Shown here: positions 1 to 7,581 of the stretch, in pieces
Numbering within the stretch: position 1 is the stretch's first letter
How the letters are laid out: each line of letters opens with the position of its first letter
Source of the DNA: an uncultured Faecalibacterium sp.
GTDB lineage: Bacteria > Bacillota > Clostridia > Oscillospirales > Ruminococcaceae
Reading direction: 5' to 3'
Assembly: GCA_900765705.1 (NCBI GenBank)
Contig: CAAFSR010000403.1
Span: forward strand, 1-21,113
Length of the DNA stretch: 21,113 nucleotides
Notes under the pieces: model-generated
The model's database searches: none
What the model was told of the DNA's origin: nothing
The model's input: the letters and a program-made list of their open reading frames with translations, nothing else
Made by a program: the position numbers and the translations under genes

Positions 1-2
1 CC

Positions 3-350
3 ATTCTGTTCCACTGCACGGCGGGCAAGGACCGCACCGGCGTAGCCGCCATGCTGATTTTGCTGGCGCTGGGTGCCTCGGACGATACCATCTGCGCGGA
101 CTTTACCCGCACCAACCTCTGCCGCGCCGCCGAGATTGAAAAAGCCATGGCGGATCATGCCGCCGAGATCGCCGCCGACCCTGCGCAGAAGCTGCGCTGG
201 CAGACCGCCGCCGGGGTAGACCCGGAGGCCGCGCCCTTTGTGCTGCGCACCATCCGGCAGGACTACGGCAGCGCCGAGAGCTATCTGGAGGCGGAATACG
301 GCCTGACCCCCGCCCGCCTAATGCGGCTGCGGCGGATGTATCTGGAGTAA
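3..350 (+). CDS. Tyrosine-protein phosphatase, C-terminal part (5' end outside window)
   Basis: The frame is open from the window edge and runs to TAA. Its first residues carry HCTAGKDRTG, the CX5R phosphate-binding loop of the bacterial tyrosine/serine phosphatase family (Y_phosphatase3 type), with Cys as nucleophile and Arg binding the phosphate. The 115 residues that follow are the usual helical tail (a LGAS-DDTI turn, then LEAEYGL near the end). An internal ATG at 51 lies after the catalytic loop and cannot be the true start; the N-terminal half is simply cut off. Expected role: cytosolic dephosphorylation of phosphotyrosine proteins or phosphoinositides; the substrate cannot be told. GC-rich like the core genes. 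A hairpin with a T-rich flank follows 16 bases after the stop. Confidence 0.85.
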   Translation: MLFHCTAGKDRTGVAAMLILLALGASDDTICADFTRTNLCRAAEIEKAMADHAAEIAADPAQKLRWQTAAGVDPEAAPFVLRTIRQDYGSAESYLEAEYGLTPARLMRLRRMYLE

Positions 351-366
351 GACTATTTTAGATTTC

Positions 367-402
367 GGGGTTCAGAAACGTCTGCGGACGTTTCTGAACC
401 CC
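367..402 (+). terminator. 16-bp perfect hairpin with TGCG loop; probable terminator of the phosphatase gene and member of a repeat family
   Basis: Arms 367-382 and 387-402 are perfectly complementary around the tetraloop TGCG closed by C-G (a UNCG-type loop). The right flank is ATTTTCAC, only a short T tract, so termination would be moderate. The same layout recurs at 4592-4625 and 5938-5971 (see findings). Confidence 0.6.
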
Positions 403-500
403 ATTTTCACGGGGAAGAGGGCGCGGACGCTGACCTTGTTCCTCAGCCGACTTATTTTTGTTTTTTCTGCACAAAATGTTCTGCGGGCAGGGTTTTCCTC

Positions 501-532
501 TTGACAAGCGGGCAAATGTTTCGTACTATAAT
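501..532 (+). promoter_or_regulatory. Sigma-A promoter of rny
   Basis: TTGACA at 501-506. Two overlapping -10 options follow: TACTAT at 524-529 (17-bp spacer) and TATAAT at 527-532 (20-bp spacer). The 17-bp option is preferred. Transcription would start near 536-540, giving a leader of about 260 bases before rny. Confidence 0.75.
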
Positions 533-539
533 TAGTAGT

Positions 540-799
540 ATGGAATCAAAGACGCTGTACGCAGGCCTCTGTGTGACCCTGTACCCGTTTCAGGCAAAGT
601 GTGCCTGTTTGATATAAAATGGAACCGTAGAGAGAAAAGCCGTATGCTTTTGCCCGTACCGCCGGTTTTGGGCGGTGCGTATGGTTTTGGTGTCACTTTT
701 TGCATTGAAAGCTCTTTCTATATCATTGCCCGTGTCCTGCTGCGCAGCGTCTCCTGCTTTTAATTTTGCATTGAATTGAAACAAAGGAGAGTGAACGCT
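540..799 (+). promoter_or_regulatory. Long 5' leader of rny with a hairpin
   Basis: There is no convincing gene here. A 9-bp stem (655-663 with 671-679, one G-U pair) encloses the loop GGTTTTG. A 25-codon frame begins with the ATG at 540 and ends TAA, but it starts at about the predicted transcript start without a ribosome site, so I do not call it. The leader is long enough to carry post-transcriptional control of rny; that is inference. Confidence 0.4.
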
Positions 800-2371
800 A
801 TGACCGCGATCGGAGTGATCGTGGCCTTGATCGTTGCTGTTGTCGGCGTGGCTGCGGGCTATTTTATTGGTTACAACAACCGTAAAAAGACCGCTGAAGC
901 GCAGATCGGCAGCGCCGAGGCCGAGGCTACCCGGCTGGTAAACGAGGCGATCAAGACCGCCGACCAGAAGCGCAAGGAAGCGGTTCTGGAAGCCAAGGAC
1001 GAGGCTTTCCGTCTGAAAGCCGAGGTCGATGCCCAGAAGGCAGAGGCCGACAAGGAGATCAAGCAGCGCCGTGCGGAGATCAGCCGTCAGGAGAACCGCA
1101 TCGACCAGAAGGAAACGGCTCTGGACCGTAAGACCGAGGCTCTGGAAAAGAAGGAAGAGGAGCTGAAAAAGCGCGCCACCGAGGCCGAGGAGCGTCTGGC
1201 AGAGATCGATGCTTTGCGCGCCAAGGAGATGGAGCGTCTGGAAACGCTGGCCGGCCTGAGCCAGGAGGACGCCCGCGAGGTGCTGCTGCACAAGGTGGAC
1301 GAGGAGCTGACCCACGAAAAGGCCGTGCGCGTTGCCGCCTACGAGACCGACCTGAAGGAAAACTGCGATAACATTGCCCGCAACCTCATCGGGCAGGCCG
1401 TCAGCCGCTGCGCTGCCGACCATTGCAGCGAGACCACCGTCAGCGTGGTGCCGCTGCCCAGCGATGAGATGAAGGGCCGCATCATCGGCCGCGAGGGCCG
1501 CAATATCCGCGCACTGGAGACTGCTACCGGCGTGGATCTGATCATCGACGACACCCCGGAGGCCATTACCCTGTCCTCCTTCGACCAGACCCGCCGCGAG
1601 GTGGCCCGCATGACGCTGGAGCGCCTGATCGGCGATGGCCGTATCCACCCCGCCCGCATCGAGGAAACGGTGGAAAAGTGCCGCCACGATCTGGAGCTGC
1701 AGATGAAGCGCGAGGGCGAGCGCGCAGTGATGGAGCTGGGCATCCACGGCCTGCACCCGGACCTGATCAAGCTGATCGGCCGGCTGAAGTACCGCACCAG
1801 CTTTGGCCAGAACGCCCTGACCCACAGCATGGAGGTTGCTTGGGTGGCCGGTCTGCTGGCAGGCGAGATGGGCGTGAACGTGACCATGGCACGCCGCGCC
1901 GGCCTGCTGCATGATATCGGCAAGGCACTGGACCACGAGATCGAGGGCAGCCACGTCCAGATTGGCGTGGACATCTGCCGCAAGTACAAGGAGAACACCC
2001 AGATCATCCACGCCATTGAGGCACACCACGGCGACGTAGAGCCCAAGACCCCGCTGGCCTTCATCATTCAGGCTGCCGACGCCATCAGCGCCGCCCGCCC
2101 GGGTGCCCGCCGCGAGAACGTGGAAAGCTACGTCAAGCGCCTTGAAAATCTGGAGGAGATCTCCTCCGGCTTCGAGGGCGTGGAGCAGGCCTTTGCCGTA
2201 CAGGCAGGCCGCGAGGTGCGCATTCTGGTCAAGCCCGACGTCATCAGCGACGATCAGGTCATCCTGCTGGCGCGCTCCATTGCCAAAAAGATCGAGGACA
2301 CGCTGGATTACCCCGGCCAGATCAAGGTCAACGTCATCCGCGAGAGCCGCGCTGTGGAGTACGCAAAATAA
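800..2371 (+). CDS. rny: Ribonuclease Y, membrane-anchored endoribonuclease
   Basis: A 523-residue protein, the usual RNase Y length. The order is N-terminal membrane helix (residues 1-23), a long Glu/Lys/Arg-rich coiled coil (about 30-200), a KH domain with IIGREGRNIR (about 228-237), and an HD domain with the metal-binding HDIGKA (His371-Asp372), then a conserved C-terminal region ending IKVNVIRESRAVEYAK. It starts bulk mRNA turnover in Gram-positive bacteria by single-strand cleavage at the inner membrane face. The ATG at 800 is preferred over the upstream in-frame TTG at 776 because AGGAG at 785-789 sits 10 bases before it and the TTG lies upstream of that site. Monocistronic: own promoter at 501-532 and a strong terminator at 2384. 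Confidence 0.97.
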   Translation: MTAIGVIVALIVAVVGVAAGYFIGYNNRKKTAEAQIGSAEAEATRLVNEAIKTADQKRKEAVLEAKDEAFRLKAEVDAQKAEADKEIKQRRAEISRQENRIDQKETALDRKTEALEKKEEELKKRATEAEERLAEIDALRAKEMERLETLAGLSQEDAREVLLHKVDEELTHEKAVRVAAYETDLKENCDNIARNLIGQAVSRCAADHCSETTVSVVPLPSDEMKGRIIGREGRNIRALETATGVDLIIDDTPEAITLSSFDQTRREVARMTLERLIGDGRIHPARIEETVEKCRHDLELQMKREGERAVMELGIHGLHPDLIKLIGRLKYRTSFGQNALTHSMEVAWVAGLLAGEMGVNVTMARRAGLLHDIGKALDHEIEGSHVQIGVDICRKYKENTQIIHAIEAHHGDVEPKTPLAFIIQAADAISAARPGARRENVESYVKRLENLEEISSGFEGVEQAFAVQAGREVRILVKPDVISDDQVILLARSIAKKIEDTLDYPGQIKVNVIRESRAVEYAK

Positions 2372-2383
2372 AGCCTTTTCCTG

Positions 2384-2419
2384 CAGGCTGCCGTGTTTTT
2401 GCACGGCAGCCTGTTTTTT
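2384..2419 (+). terminator. Rho-independent terminator of rny
   Basis: Perfect 12-bp stem (2384-2395 with 2402-2413), loop TTTTTG, followed at once by six T (2414-2419). Confidence 0.92.
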
Positions 2420-2511
2420 GCGCCAAAATGATTGCATTTCCCGCCAAAAAAAGGTATCATGGATGCAGAAGAAAGCACCACGACCCCAACAACGGAAAGG
2501 AGCATCGTTCT

Positions 2512-3045
2512 ATGAAAAACTGGAAAAAACTACTGGCCTGCCTGCTGGTCGGCCTGATGGCACTGACCGTATTCACCGCCTGCGATGGCAGCGTGGGTGC
2601 ACCGATGGGGCCTAAGCGCTCGGACGCCGAAAGCACAAAGGCGCTGTGCACCAAATTCAGCGTGAGCTACAGCGAGGAGCTGAGCGACAAAGCCTATACC
2701 ATCGCAAGCTGGGTCGCCGGCACTGAGCCGTCCTGCAAACCGAGCGAGGGCAAGACCGAGCTTTACCGCTGGGCCCATGTAGACAATGTTGTAAAAACCT
2801 ATCTGGAGAGGAAGAGCTACGCCACTGCGTTTGAAAACATGGGCATGGGCATTCTGGGCACTGATACCTTTACCCCGGGCTTTGACATCAAACCCGTGCA
2901 GAACAGCACGGATATCTGCTTTGTTCTGCCGAAGGACGGCACTTATCCCGAAGCTATGACCAAGGCCGCCGCCGGTAAGACTAGGCTGGGCGTTGCCTAT
3001 GTGGTAAAGGACGGCGTAAGCTACGCCGTGGTGCTGTTTGGGTAA
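2512..3045 (+). CDS. Small secreted lipoprotein of unknown function
   Basis: A 177-residue protein starting at the ATG with AAAGGAG (2496-2502) nine bases upstream; an in-frame ATG further up (2428) lacks a ribosome site and would bury the signal peptide. The N-terminus is a lipoprotein signal: MKNWKK basic start, hydrophobic stretch, then FTAC as lipobox (Cys about residue 24). The mature part is polar. The last 20 residues (RLGVAYVV...YAVVLFG) weakly resemble the end of CAP/SCP-like domains, but the central signature is not clear, so no function is assigned. It lies between two terminators, so it is transcribed alone. Expected location: outer face of the cell membrane. Confidence 0.75.
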   Translation: MKNWKKLLACLLVGLMALTVFTACDGSVGAPMGPKRSDAESTKALCTKFSVSYSEELSDKAYTIASWVAGTEPSCKPSEGKTELYRWAHVDNVVKTYLERKSYATAFENMGMGILGTDTFTPGFDIKPVQNSTDICFVLPKDGTYPEAMTKAAAGKTRLGVAYVVKDGVSYAVVLFG

Positions 3046-3060
3046 AATAGTATAGCAAAA

Positions 3061-3094
3061 AGCAGCCGCCGCACGAGAAAGTGCAGCGGCTGCT
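3061..3094. terminator. Bidirectional terminator between convergent genes
   Basis: 14-bp stem with one mismatch (3061-3074 with 3081-3094), loop GAGAAA. Plus-strand transcripts leave through TTGCTTTT and minus-strand transcripts through TTTTGC, so it serves both the lipoprotein gene and sstT. Confidence 0.85.
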
Positions 3095-3116
3095 TTGCTT
3101 TTATGCTATGAGGTTA

Positions 3117-4364
3117 TCAGCCCTTCAGGAAGGCCGGCAGGGGCTTGCCTTCCTTGAGCCACTGGTGATACTCGGCGGTGGCGGCAAATTCCACGTCGCC
3201 GGCAGAGTTCAGGGCAGTTTCCACCGAGTCCTGCACCACGCCGATGATGAAGCCCACGCCAACCATCTGCATGGCGATGTCGTTGGAGATGCCGAACAGC
3301 GAGCAGGCCATGGGGATCAGCAGCAGGGAACCGCCGGCCACACCGGATGCACCGCAGGCACCCAGAGCGCTCATGGCGCTCAGCACGATGGCGGCGGGCA
3401 GAGATACCTGAATGCCCAGCGTGTTTGCCGCTGCCAGCGTCATGATGGTAATGGTGATGGCGGCACCGTCCATGTTGATGGTAGCGCCCAGCGGGATGGA
3501 CACAGAGTACATATCCTTGTCCAGACCCAGCTTTTCACACAGGGACATATTCACGGGGATGTTGGCTGCAGAGCTGCGGGTGAAGAAGGCGGTCAGGCCG
3601 GACTCCTTCAGGCAGCGGAATACCAGCGGATACGGGTTGCAGCGCAGATAAATGAACATGATAAAAGGGGAAACGATCAGCGCCATAAACAGCATGGTGC
3701 CCACCAGCAGCGCCAGCAGCTTGCCGTACTGGGTAAAGATGGCCAGACCGTTGCCGGAAACGTTGGTGTACACCAGACCCATGATGCCGAAGGGTGCCAG
3801 ATTGATGATCCAGCGCACGATCTGAGAAACGGCGTCGGCGGTGTTGGCCAGAAAGACCTTGGTGCTCTCTGCGCCGATATTCTTCATGGCAATGCCGAAC
3901 ATGCAGGCCCAGAACAGGATGCCAATGTAGTTGCCGTTCATCAGGGCGCTGACGGGGTTGGCCACAAAGTTGGTCAGCAGGGTGCTCAGCACCTCGCCCA
4001 GACCCTGCGGGATCACGTCAGACTGTGCCGCATCGGCCAGCACCACCGTGACCGGGAACAGAAAGCTTGTGATGGCCGCAATGGCTGCCGCCAGAAAGGT
4101 GGTGAGCATATACAGCCAGATCACCGTACCAAAGCGGCGGTCCAGCTTGGAGCTGCCCTGTGCCAGCGCGCTTGCCACAATAACGAACACCAGCACCGGG
4201 GCAATGCCCTTCAGTGCACCGACGAACAGGCTGCCCAGCTCGCCGACCCAGCCCGCGCCCGGCGCAACAAGCGCCAGCACCGAACCGACTGCCAGACCGA
4301 TCAGGATGCGCAGGATCAGGCTGATCTGGTTGTACTTTGCAACAACCGCTTTCAAGGTTTTCAT
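3117..4364 (-). CDS. sstT: Serine/threonine:sodium symporter SstT
   Basis: A 415-residue membrane protein of the dicarboxylate/amino acid:cation symporter (SLC1/DAACS) family, full length. Multiple hydrophobic helices cover the chain. Family motifs are present: a serine-rich re-entrant loop TRSSAANIPVN (262-272), the cation-site motif NMDG (297-300), and DSVETALNSAGD (379-390) near the end. The match to SstT rather than the glutamate carriers rests on TRSSAANIPVN and the overall length. It imports L-serine and L-threonine with Na+ across the cell membrane. Start: ATG preceded by AGGAG on the minus strand about nine bases upstream. Single-gene unit with its own promoter and a shared terminator downstream. 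Confidence 0.93.
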   Translation of the reverse strand: MKTLKAVVAKYNQISLILRILIGLAVGSVLALVAPGAGWVGELGSLFVGALKGIAPVLVFVIVASALAQGSSKLDRRFGTVIWLYMLTTFLAAAIAAITSFLFPVTVVLADAAQSDVIPQGLGEVLSTLLTNFVANPVSALMNGNYIGILFWACMFGIAMKNIGAESTKVFLANTADAVSQIVRWIINLAPFGIMGLVYTNVSGNGLAIFTQYGKLLALLVGTMLFMALIVSPFIMFIYLRCNPYPLVFRCLKESGLTAFFTRSSAANIPVNMSLCEKLGLDKDMYSVSIPLGATINMDGAAITITIMTLAAANTLGIQVSLPAAIVLSAMSALGACGASGVAGGSLLLIPMACSLFGISNDIAMQMVGVGFIIGVVQDSVETALNSAGDVEFAATAEYHQWLKEGKPLPAFLKG

Positions 4365-4386
4365 ATCGTAACACTCCTCTTATGCT

Positions 4387-4464
4387 GTACGCCTATCGCG
4401 TACATTTTCCTGTTTCTTGCACGAGAACAGTTGTCATTATAGCACACACGACCAGAAAGAGGAA
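4387..4464 (-). promoter_or_regulatory. sstT promoter and 5' leader hairpin
   Basis: On the minus strand, TATAAT (4441-4436) is preceded by TGC, giving an extended -10; the -35 (TTCCTC, 4464-4459, 17-bp spacer) is weak. The ~65-base leader contains a perfect 6-bp hairpin GTACGC/GCGTAC (4387-4403) shortly before the ribosome site. The rest of 4465-4590 shows nothing I can name. Confidence 0.6.
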
Positions 4465-4591
4465 GTATTTCCGGGCATTTTTCCCGCCCGAAATGTTATT
4501 TTTGTGAACAATTTTCAAAACGCCCCAAAAACTGTATTTCTTCAAAACACAATTTTGCGGTTTTGACTACAAAAAATCCCCCATGAAAACA

Positions 4592-4625
4592 GAACACCGG
4601 AGCGTCCGCAGACACTCCGGTGTTC
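4592..4625 (-). terminator. Hairpin with TGCG loop downstream of the GNAT gene
   Basis: 15-bp stem with one mismatch (4592-4606 with 4611-4625). Read on the minus strand the loop is TGCG and the exit is TGTTTTCATG, so it can end the acetyltransferase transcript. Same architecture as 367-402 and 5938-5971. Confidence 0.65.
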
Positions 4626-4655
4626 CGAAATTATAAACGTTCCTTCCGCCCGTCC

Positions 4656-5156
4656 TTACCCCATCCGGGTCAGGGACATCCGCTGGTAGGCGATGCGCGG
4701 CGTGCCGTCCTCCACATGGATGATGCCGCAGCGGGTAAAGCCCTCGCTTTCCAGCAGATGCTGCATCACCTTGTTGTCGGCGTGGGTGTCGGCGCGCAGG
4801 CTCTCGCAGTGCTCCAGACACCACTCCACCACTGCTTTGCCCACGCCCTTGCTTTCGCCTGCCGAAGCCAGCCGGTGCAAAGTACCGTAGGGCAGGGTGT
4901 CGTCGAGCCACTGCCCGTCCTCGATGGTCTTATAGGTGGGGTCCTCGCCAAGGATAAAGGCAAACACCGCCTGCATCCGGCCGTTGATCATGTACACGAA
5001 CAGCCGGTTGGTGTCGATATCCTCCTCCAGCAGCTCCGGGGTGGGGTAGCCATCCCCCCACTGGGTGGGGTTGCCGTTTTCCGCCATGAATTTCCGCGCA
5101 CGGGCATAGACCTCAAGGATCTTTTCCATATCCGCTCTCACCGCTCCGCGAAACAT
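4656..5156 (-). CDS. GNAT-family N-acetyltransferase
   Basis: A 166-residue protein with the GNAT layout: an N-terminal helical part that begins like many small acetyltransferases (IRxA-type start, then MEKILEVYARARKFM), a beta strand in the middle (RLFVYMINGRMQAVFAF), the acetyl-CoA pyrophosphate loop ESKGVGKAVVEWC (R/Q-x-x-G-x-G/A type, about 100-112), then LRADTHADNKVMQHLLESEGF, typical of strand 5 and helix 4. It transfers an acetyl group from acetyl-CoA to an amine; the substrate cannot be read. The start ATG has a GAGAGG-like site upstream on the minus strand. It stands alone between the AraC-type gene and sstT. Confidence 0.88.
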   Translation of the reverse strand: MFRGAVRADMEKILEVYARARKFMAENGNPTQWGDGYPTPELLEEDIDTNRLFVYMINGRMQAVFAFILGEDPTYKTIEDGQWLDDTLPYGTLHRLASAGESKGVGKAVVEWCLEHCESLRADTHADNKVMQHLLESEGFTRCGIIHVEDGTPRIAYQRMSLTRMG

Positions 5157-5260
5157 ATCTTCTCATCCTCTCTTGCCCGCGCCCTGCCGCGCCAGCTTAC
5201 ATTTCTTTCAGTATAACACAATTTTCCATAAAGTGCCAGATTTTTCTCCATTTTTCAGGC

Positions 5261-5296
5261 AAAAACAGACCGCCGTGCGCGGGGCGCGGCGGTCTG
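5261..5296 (-). terminator. Terminator of the AraC-type gene
   Basis: Stem of nine outer pairs (5266-5274 with 5288-5296) enclosing a GC-rich interior; on the minus strand it is followed by TTTTT (5265-5261). Confidence 0.85.
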
Positions 5297-5311
5297 GGCA
5301 GGGGCGGTTTT

Positions 5312-5695
5312 TCAGGCCATGGGACGGCGGCGCACCAGCCGGTACTCCCGGGGGCTCAGGCCGTAGCGCTCGTGGAACAGGCGGTAGAAATAGCTGGTAT
5401 TTTCGTACCCCACCTGCGCAATGATCTGCTGGATGTTCAGGTCGCTGCGGCGCAGCAGCCGCGCCGCCGTTTCCATGCGGTGCTTCTGCAGCAGCTCCTT
5501 GTAGGTGCGGCCGGTCTGGGCGCGCACGCACTCGCTGACATACGCCAGCGAAACACCATAAGCCCTTGCCACGTTGGAAAGGCTGGCCTCGCGATAGTTG
5601 TGGGTGATCTCCTGCAGCGCCGCCTGCACCAGCGCATCGCGGCTCACGGCCTCCATACGGGCGGGCTGCGGGGAGCATTCAAGCTTTGCCATCAT
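5312..5695 (-). CDS. Short AraC-family transcription regulator (DNA-binding domain only)
   Basis: A 127-residue protein made almost entirely of the AraC/XylS DNA-binding domain: first helix-turn-helix around LSNVARAYGVSLAYVSECVR (39-58), second around NIQQIIAQVGYENTSYFYRL (87-106), then the signature FHERYGLSPREYR. The start was set at the ATG at 5695 because GGAGGA (5709-5704) lies eight bases upstream; extending to the ATG at 5851 adds a low-complexity Pro/Ala/Arg stretch with no family resemblance. With no sensor domain it may respond to partner proteins or act constitutively. The target is unknown; no adjacent gene is an obvious candidate. A GC-rich inverted repeat lies in its leader. Confidence 0.88.
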   Translation of the reverse strand: MMAKLECSPQPARMEAVSRDALVQAALQEITHNYREASLSNVARAYGVSLAYVSECVRAQTGRTYKELLQKHRMETAARLLRRSDLNIQQIIAQVGYENTSYFYRLFHERYGLSPREYRLVRRRPMA

Positions 5696-5716
5696 TGTAT
5701 CTGTCCTCCGTAACGG

Positions 5717-5851
5717 TGCGGCGGGCGGGGGACTGGGGGAAGCCGGACCACCCGCCGCACGATAACTGCGGAGCCCATTTGGGGCTCGTATACTCTGAAT
5801 ACGAATGACCCGCCGCAAACATTGCAGGAAAGCTAAAAATTTTTTAGTCAA
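5717..5851 (-). promoter_or_regulatory. Structured upstream region of the AraC-type gene
   Basis: Three inverted repeats: a long imperfect GC-rich one (about 5717-5729 with 5748-5760), GAGCCC/GGGCTC (5772-5788) and CTAAAAA/TTTTTAG (5833-5847). A minus-strand TTGACT lies at 5851-5846 but no good -10 stands 16-18 bases from it, so I do not call a promoter. The repeats could be operators or leader hairpins. Confidence 0.3.
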
Positions 5852-5889
5852 TTTTGGTTGTAGGGGGGAAGAGGGACGATTTAAAATGG

Positions 5890-5922
5890 CTTCCGCTGCG
5901 CTCTAGCCATATTCAGCGGAAG
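5890..5922. repeat. 9-bp inverted repeat next to the TGCG hairpin
   Basis: CTTCCGCTG (5890-5898) and CAGCGGAAG (5914-5922) are perfectly complementary with a 15-base loop. It lies in the 413-base gap between the AraC-type start and the end of phoU. Confidence 0.45.
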
Positions 5923-5937
5923 AATTATTTTTATTTC

Positions 5938-5971
5938 GCGTTTGTCGCGCTCTGCGGAGCGCGACAAACGC
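5938..5971 (+). repeat. 15-bp perfect hairpin with TGCG loop, no plus-strand gene upstream
   Basis: Arms 5938-5952 and 5957-5971 pair perfectly around TGCG. The left flank is ATTTC and the right flank ATTTTCAC, as at 367-402. No plus-strand gene ends here, so a simple terminator role does not explain it. Confidence 0.6.
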
Positions 5972-6026
5972 ATTTTCACAGGTGGGGTGGGGAACGAACT
6001 CCCTCAGCTTGAAGATTTTCCCACCG

Positions 6027-6058
6027 AAAAAGGCTGCCCACCGGGCGGCAGACAGCCT
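6027..6058 (-). terminator. Terminator of the pst-phoU transcript
   Basis: On the minus strand GGCTG (6058-6054 side) pairs with CAGCC (6036-6032), with further imperfect pairing of the GC-rich interior, and the exit is TTTTT (6031-6027). It lies 50 bases after phoU. Confidence 0.65.
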
Positions 6059-6108
6059 TTTCCAGAAGAAAATAAGGAAAACACGCGCCCAAAAGGGCTG
6101 GGTGAGTA

Positions 6109-6777
6109 TCAGAACATCCTTTCGTCCTTGTAGCGCCCGGTGCGCACGAACTGCACCCACTCGGCTACGTTCACGGCGTGGTCACCGATACGCTCCAGAT
6201 ACTTGATGACCATCAGAAGATCCAGCGCAGCGTCCACCTTGGCGGGGTCGGCGGCGATCTCCTGCGCCAGCGTGTGCTTGATGGCGTTGAAGTCGTAGTC
6301 CACGGCATCGTCTGCGGCGATGACGCGGCGGGCGGCAAGCTCGTCCTCAGCGGTCAGGGCTTCCATGGCGTCCAAGATCATCTGGTAGGCCTTGCGCCCC
6401 ATGGCAATGGCCTGACTGACGGCAGGATCGCCCTCCTTGCGCACGGTGACCAGATGGGGGATGATCTCCGCGATATCCGCGGCGTGGTCGCCCATGCGCT
6501 CGATGTCGGTAACCACCTTCATGGCGGTGGAGATGCGGCGCAGATCGCCCGCTACCGGCTGCTGGCGCAGCAGCAGGGTCATGCAGCGGTGCTCAATGTC
6601 CCGCTCCATGTTGTTGATGCGGTCATCCCCCTGCACGATCTTCTGGGCAGCTGTGCTATCGGCGGTGCACAGCGCTTCCAGCGCGTTTTCCACGGCCTCG
6701 GCGGCGTTCTGCCCCATCTCCACCAGCGCGGTCTTGAGGGCCTCCAGATCGCTGTCGTATTGTTTGCGAATGCTCAT
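6109..6777 (-). CDS. phoU: PhoU, phosphate-transport accessory/signalling protein
   Basis: A 222-residue protein with two PhoU three-helix repeats. Each contains the metal-binding motif: DIERMGDHAADIAE (91-104) and YLERIGDHAVNVAE (near 193-206). PhoU links the PstSCAB transporter to the PhoR-type sensor kinase and limits phosphate uptake when phosphate is plentiful; it acts at the inner face of the membrane. The ATG has GGAGGA about eight bases upstream. It starts 19 bases after the pstB stop, last gene of the operon. No phoR/phoB pair lies in this window. Confidence 0.96.
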   Translation of the reverse strand: MSIRKQYDSDLEALKTALVEMGQNAAEAVENALEALCTADSTAAQKIVQGDDRINNMERDIEHRCMTLLLRQQPVAGDLRRISTAMKVVTDIERMGDHAADIAEIIPHLVTVRKEGDPAVSQAIAMGRKAYQMILDAMEALTAEDELAARRVIAADDAVDYDFNAIKHTLAQEIAADPAKVDAALDLLMVIKYLERIGDHAVNVAEWVQFVRTGRYKDERMF

Positions 6778-6796
6778 TGCTTTGTTCCTCCCTGCA

Positions 6797-7564
6797 TTAA
6801 CCGAACCGGCCGGAGATGTAGTCCTCGGTGCGCTTGTCCCGGGGCGTGCTGAAGATCTGGTTCGTGGGGCCCGCCTCCACCAGCTCCCCCAGCAGGAAGA
6901 AGGCGGTGCGGTCGCTGATACGGGCAGCCTGCTGCATATTGTGGGTGACGATGACCACGGTGTAGTTCTTTTTCAGCTCGCTCATCAGCTCTTCCACCTT
7001 CATGGTAGAGCCGGGGTCCAGTGCGCTGGTGGGCTCGTCCATCAGCAGCACCTCGGGCTTGACCGCCAGTGCACGGGCGATGCAAAGACGCTGCTGCTGC
7101 CCGCCGGAAAGGCCAAGGGCGCTCTTTTTCAGGCGGTCCTTCACCTCGTCCCACAGGGCGGCACCCCGCAGCGAGCTTTCCACCAGCGCATCCAGCTCCG
7201 CCTTGCTGCGCACGCCGTGCAGCTTGGGACCATAGGTGATGTTATCGTAGATGCTCATGGGGAAGGGGTTCGCCTTCTGGAACACCATGCCCACCCGGCG
7301 GCGCAGGTCGGTCAGCTCCATCTCCCGGGCAAAGATATCCGCGCCCTTCAGCCGCACATCGCCCTCGATGCGCACGCCCGGCACAAGGTCGTTCATGCGG
7401 TTGAGGGTCTTTAAAAAGGTGGATTTGCCGCAGCCAGAGGGGCCGATCAGCGCGGTGATCTCCCGCTCGCCCACGTCCAGCGAAATATCTTTCAGCGCCT
7501 TGAAGTCGCCGTACCAGAGGTTCAGATCCTTTGCCGATATCACCGGCACATTCGTGTTTTCCAT
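6797..7564 (-). CDS. pstB: Phosphate ABC transporter ATP-binding protein PstB
   Basis: A 255-residue ABC ATPase, normal PstB length. Walker A GPSGCGKST (41-49), Q-loop Gln96, signature LSGGQ (152-156), Walker B LLMDEP with the D-loop SALD, and switch His208. PstB-specific features are NRMND after Walker A and the ending DYISGRFG. It hydrolyses ATP to drive phosphate import through PstCA. The start was set at the ATG at 7564 (17 bases after pstA, with an AGAGG site); the frame is open upstream but that part only overlaps the pstA end. Confidence 0.97.
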   Translation of the reverse strand: MENTNVPVISAKDLNLWYGDFKALKDISLDVGEREITALIGPSGCGKSTFLKTLNRMNDLVPGVRIEGDVRLKGADIFAREMELTDLRRRVGMVFQKANPFPMSIYDNITYGPKLHGVRSKAELDALVESSLRGAALWDEVKDRLKKSALGLSGGQQQRLCIARALAVKPEVLLMDEPTSALDPGSTMKVEELMSELKKNYTVVIVTHNMQQAARISDRTAFFLLGELVEAGPTNQIFSTPRDKRTEDYISGRFG

Positions 7565-7581
7565 AGAGTACCTCTTTATTT

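Noticed and set aside
590..2437. Long open frame on the minus strand across rny (615 codons)
   Set aside because: It is the antisense shadow of a GC-rich gene; its translation is low-complexity Leu/Ala/Asp/Gly and rny on the plus strand has all family motifs, a promoter and a terminator.
3081..4442. Long plus-strand open frame (453 codons) across sstT
   Set aside because: Gln/His/Gly-rich antisense shadow of sstT, with no ribosome site and no recognisable domain.
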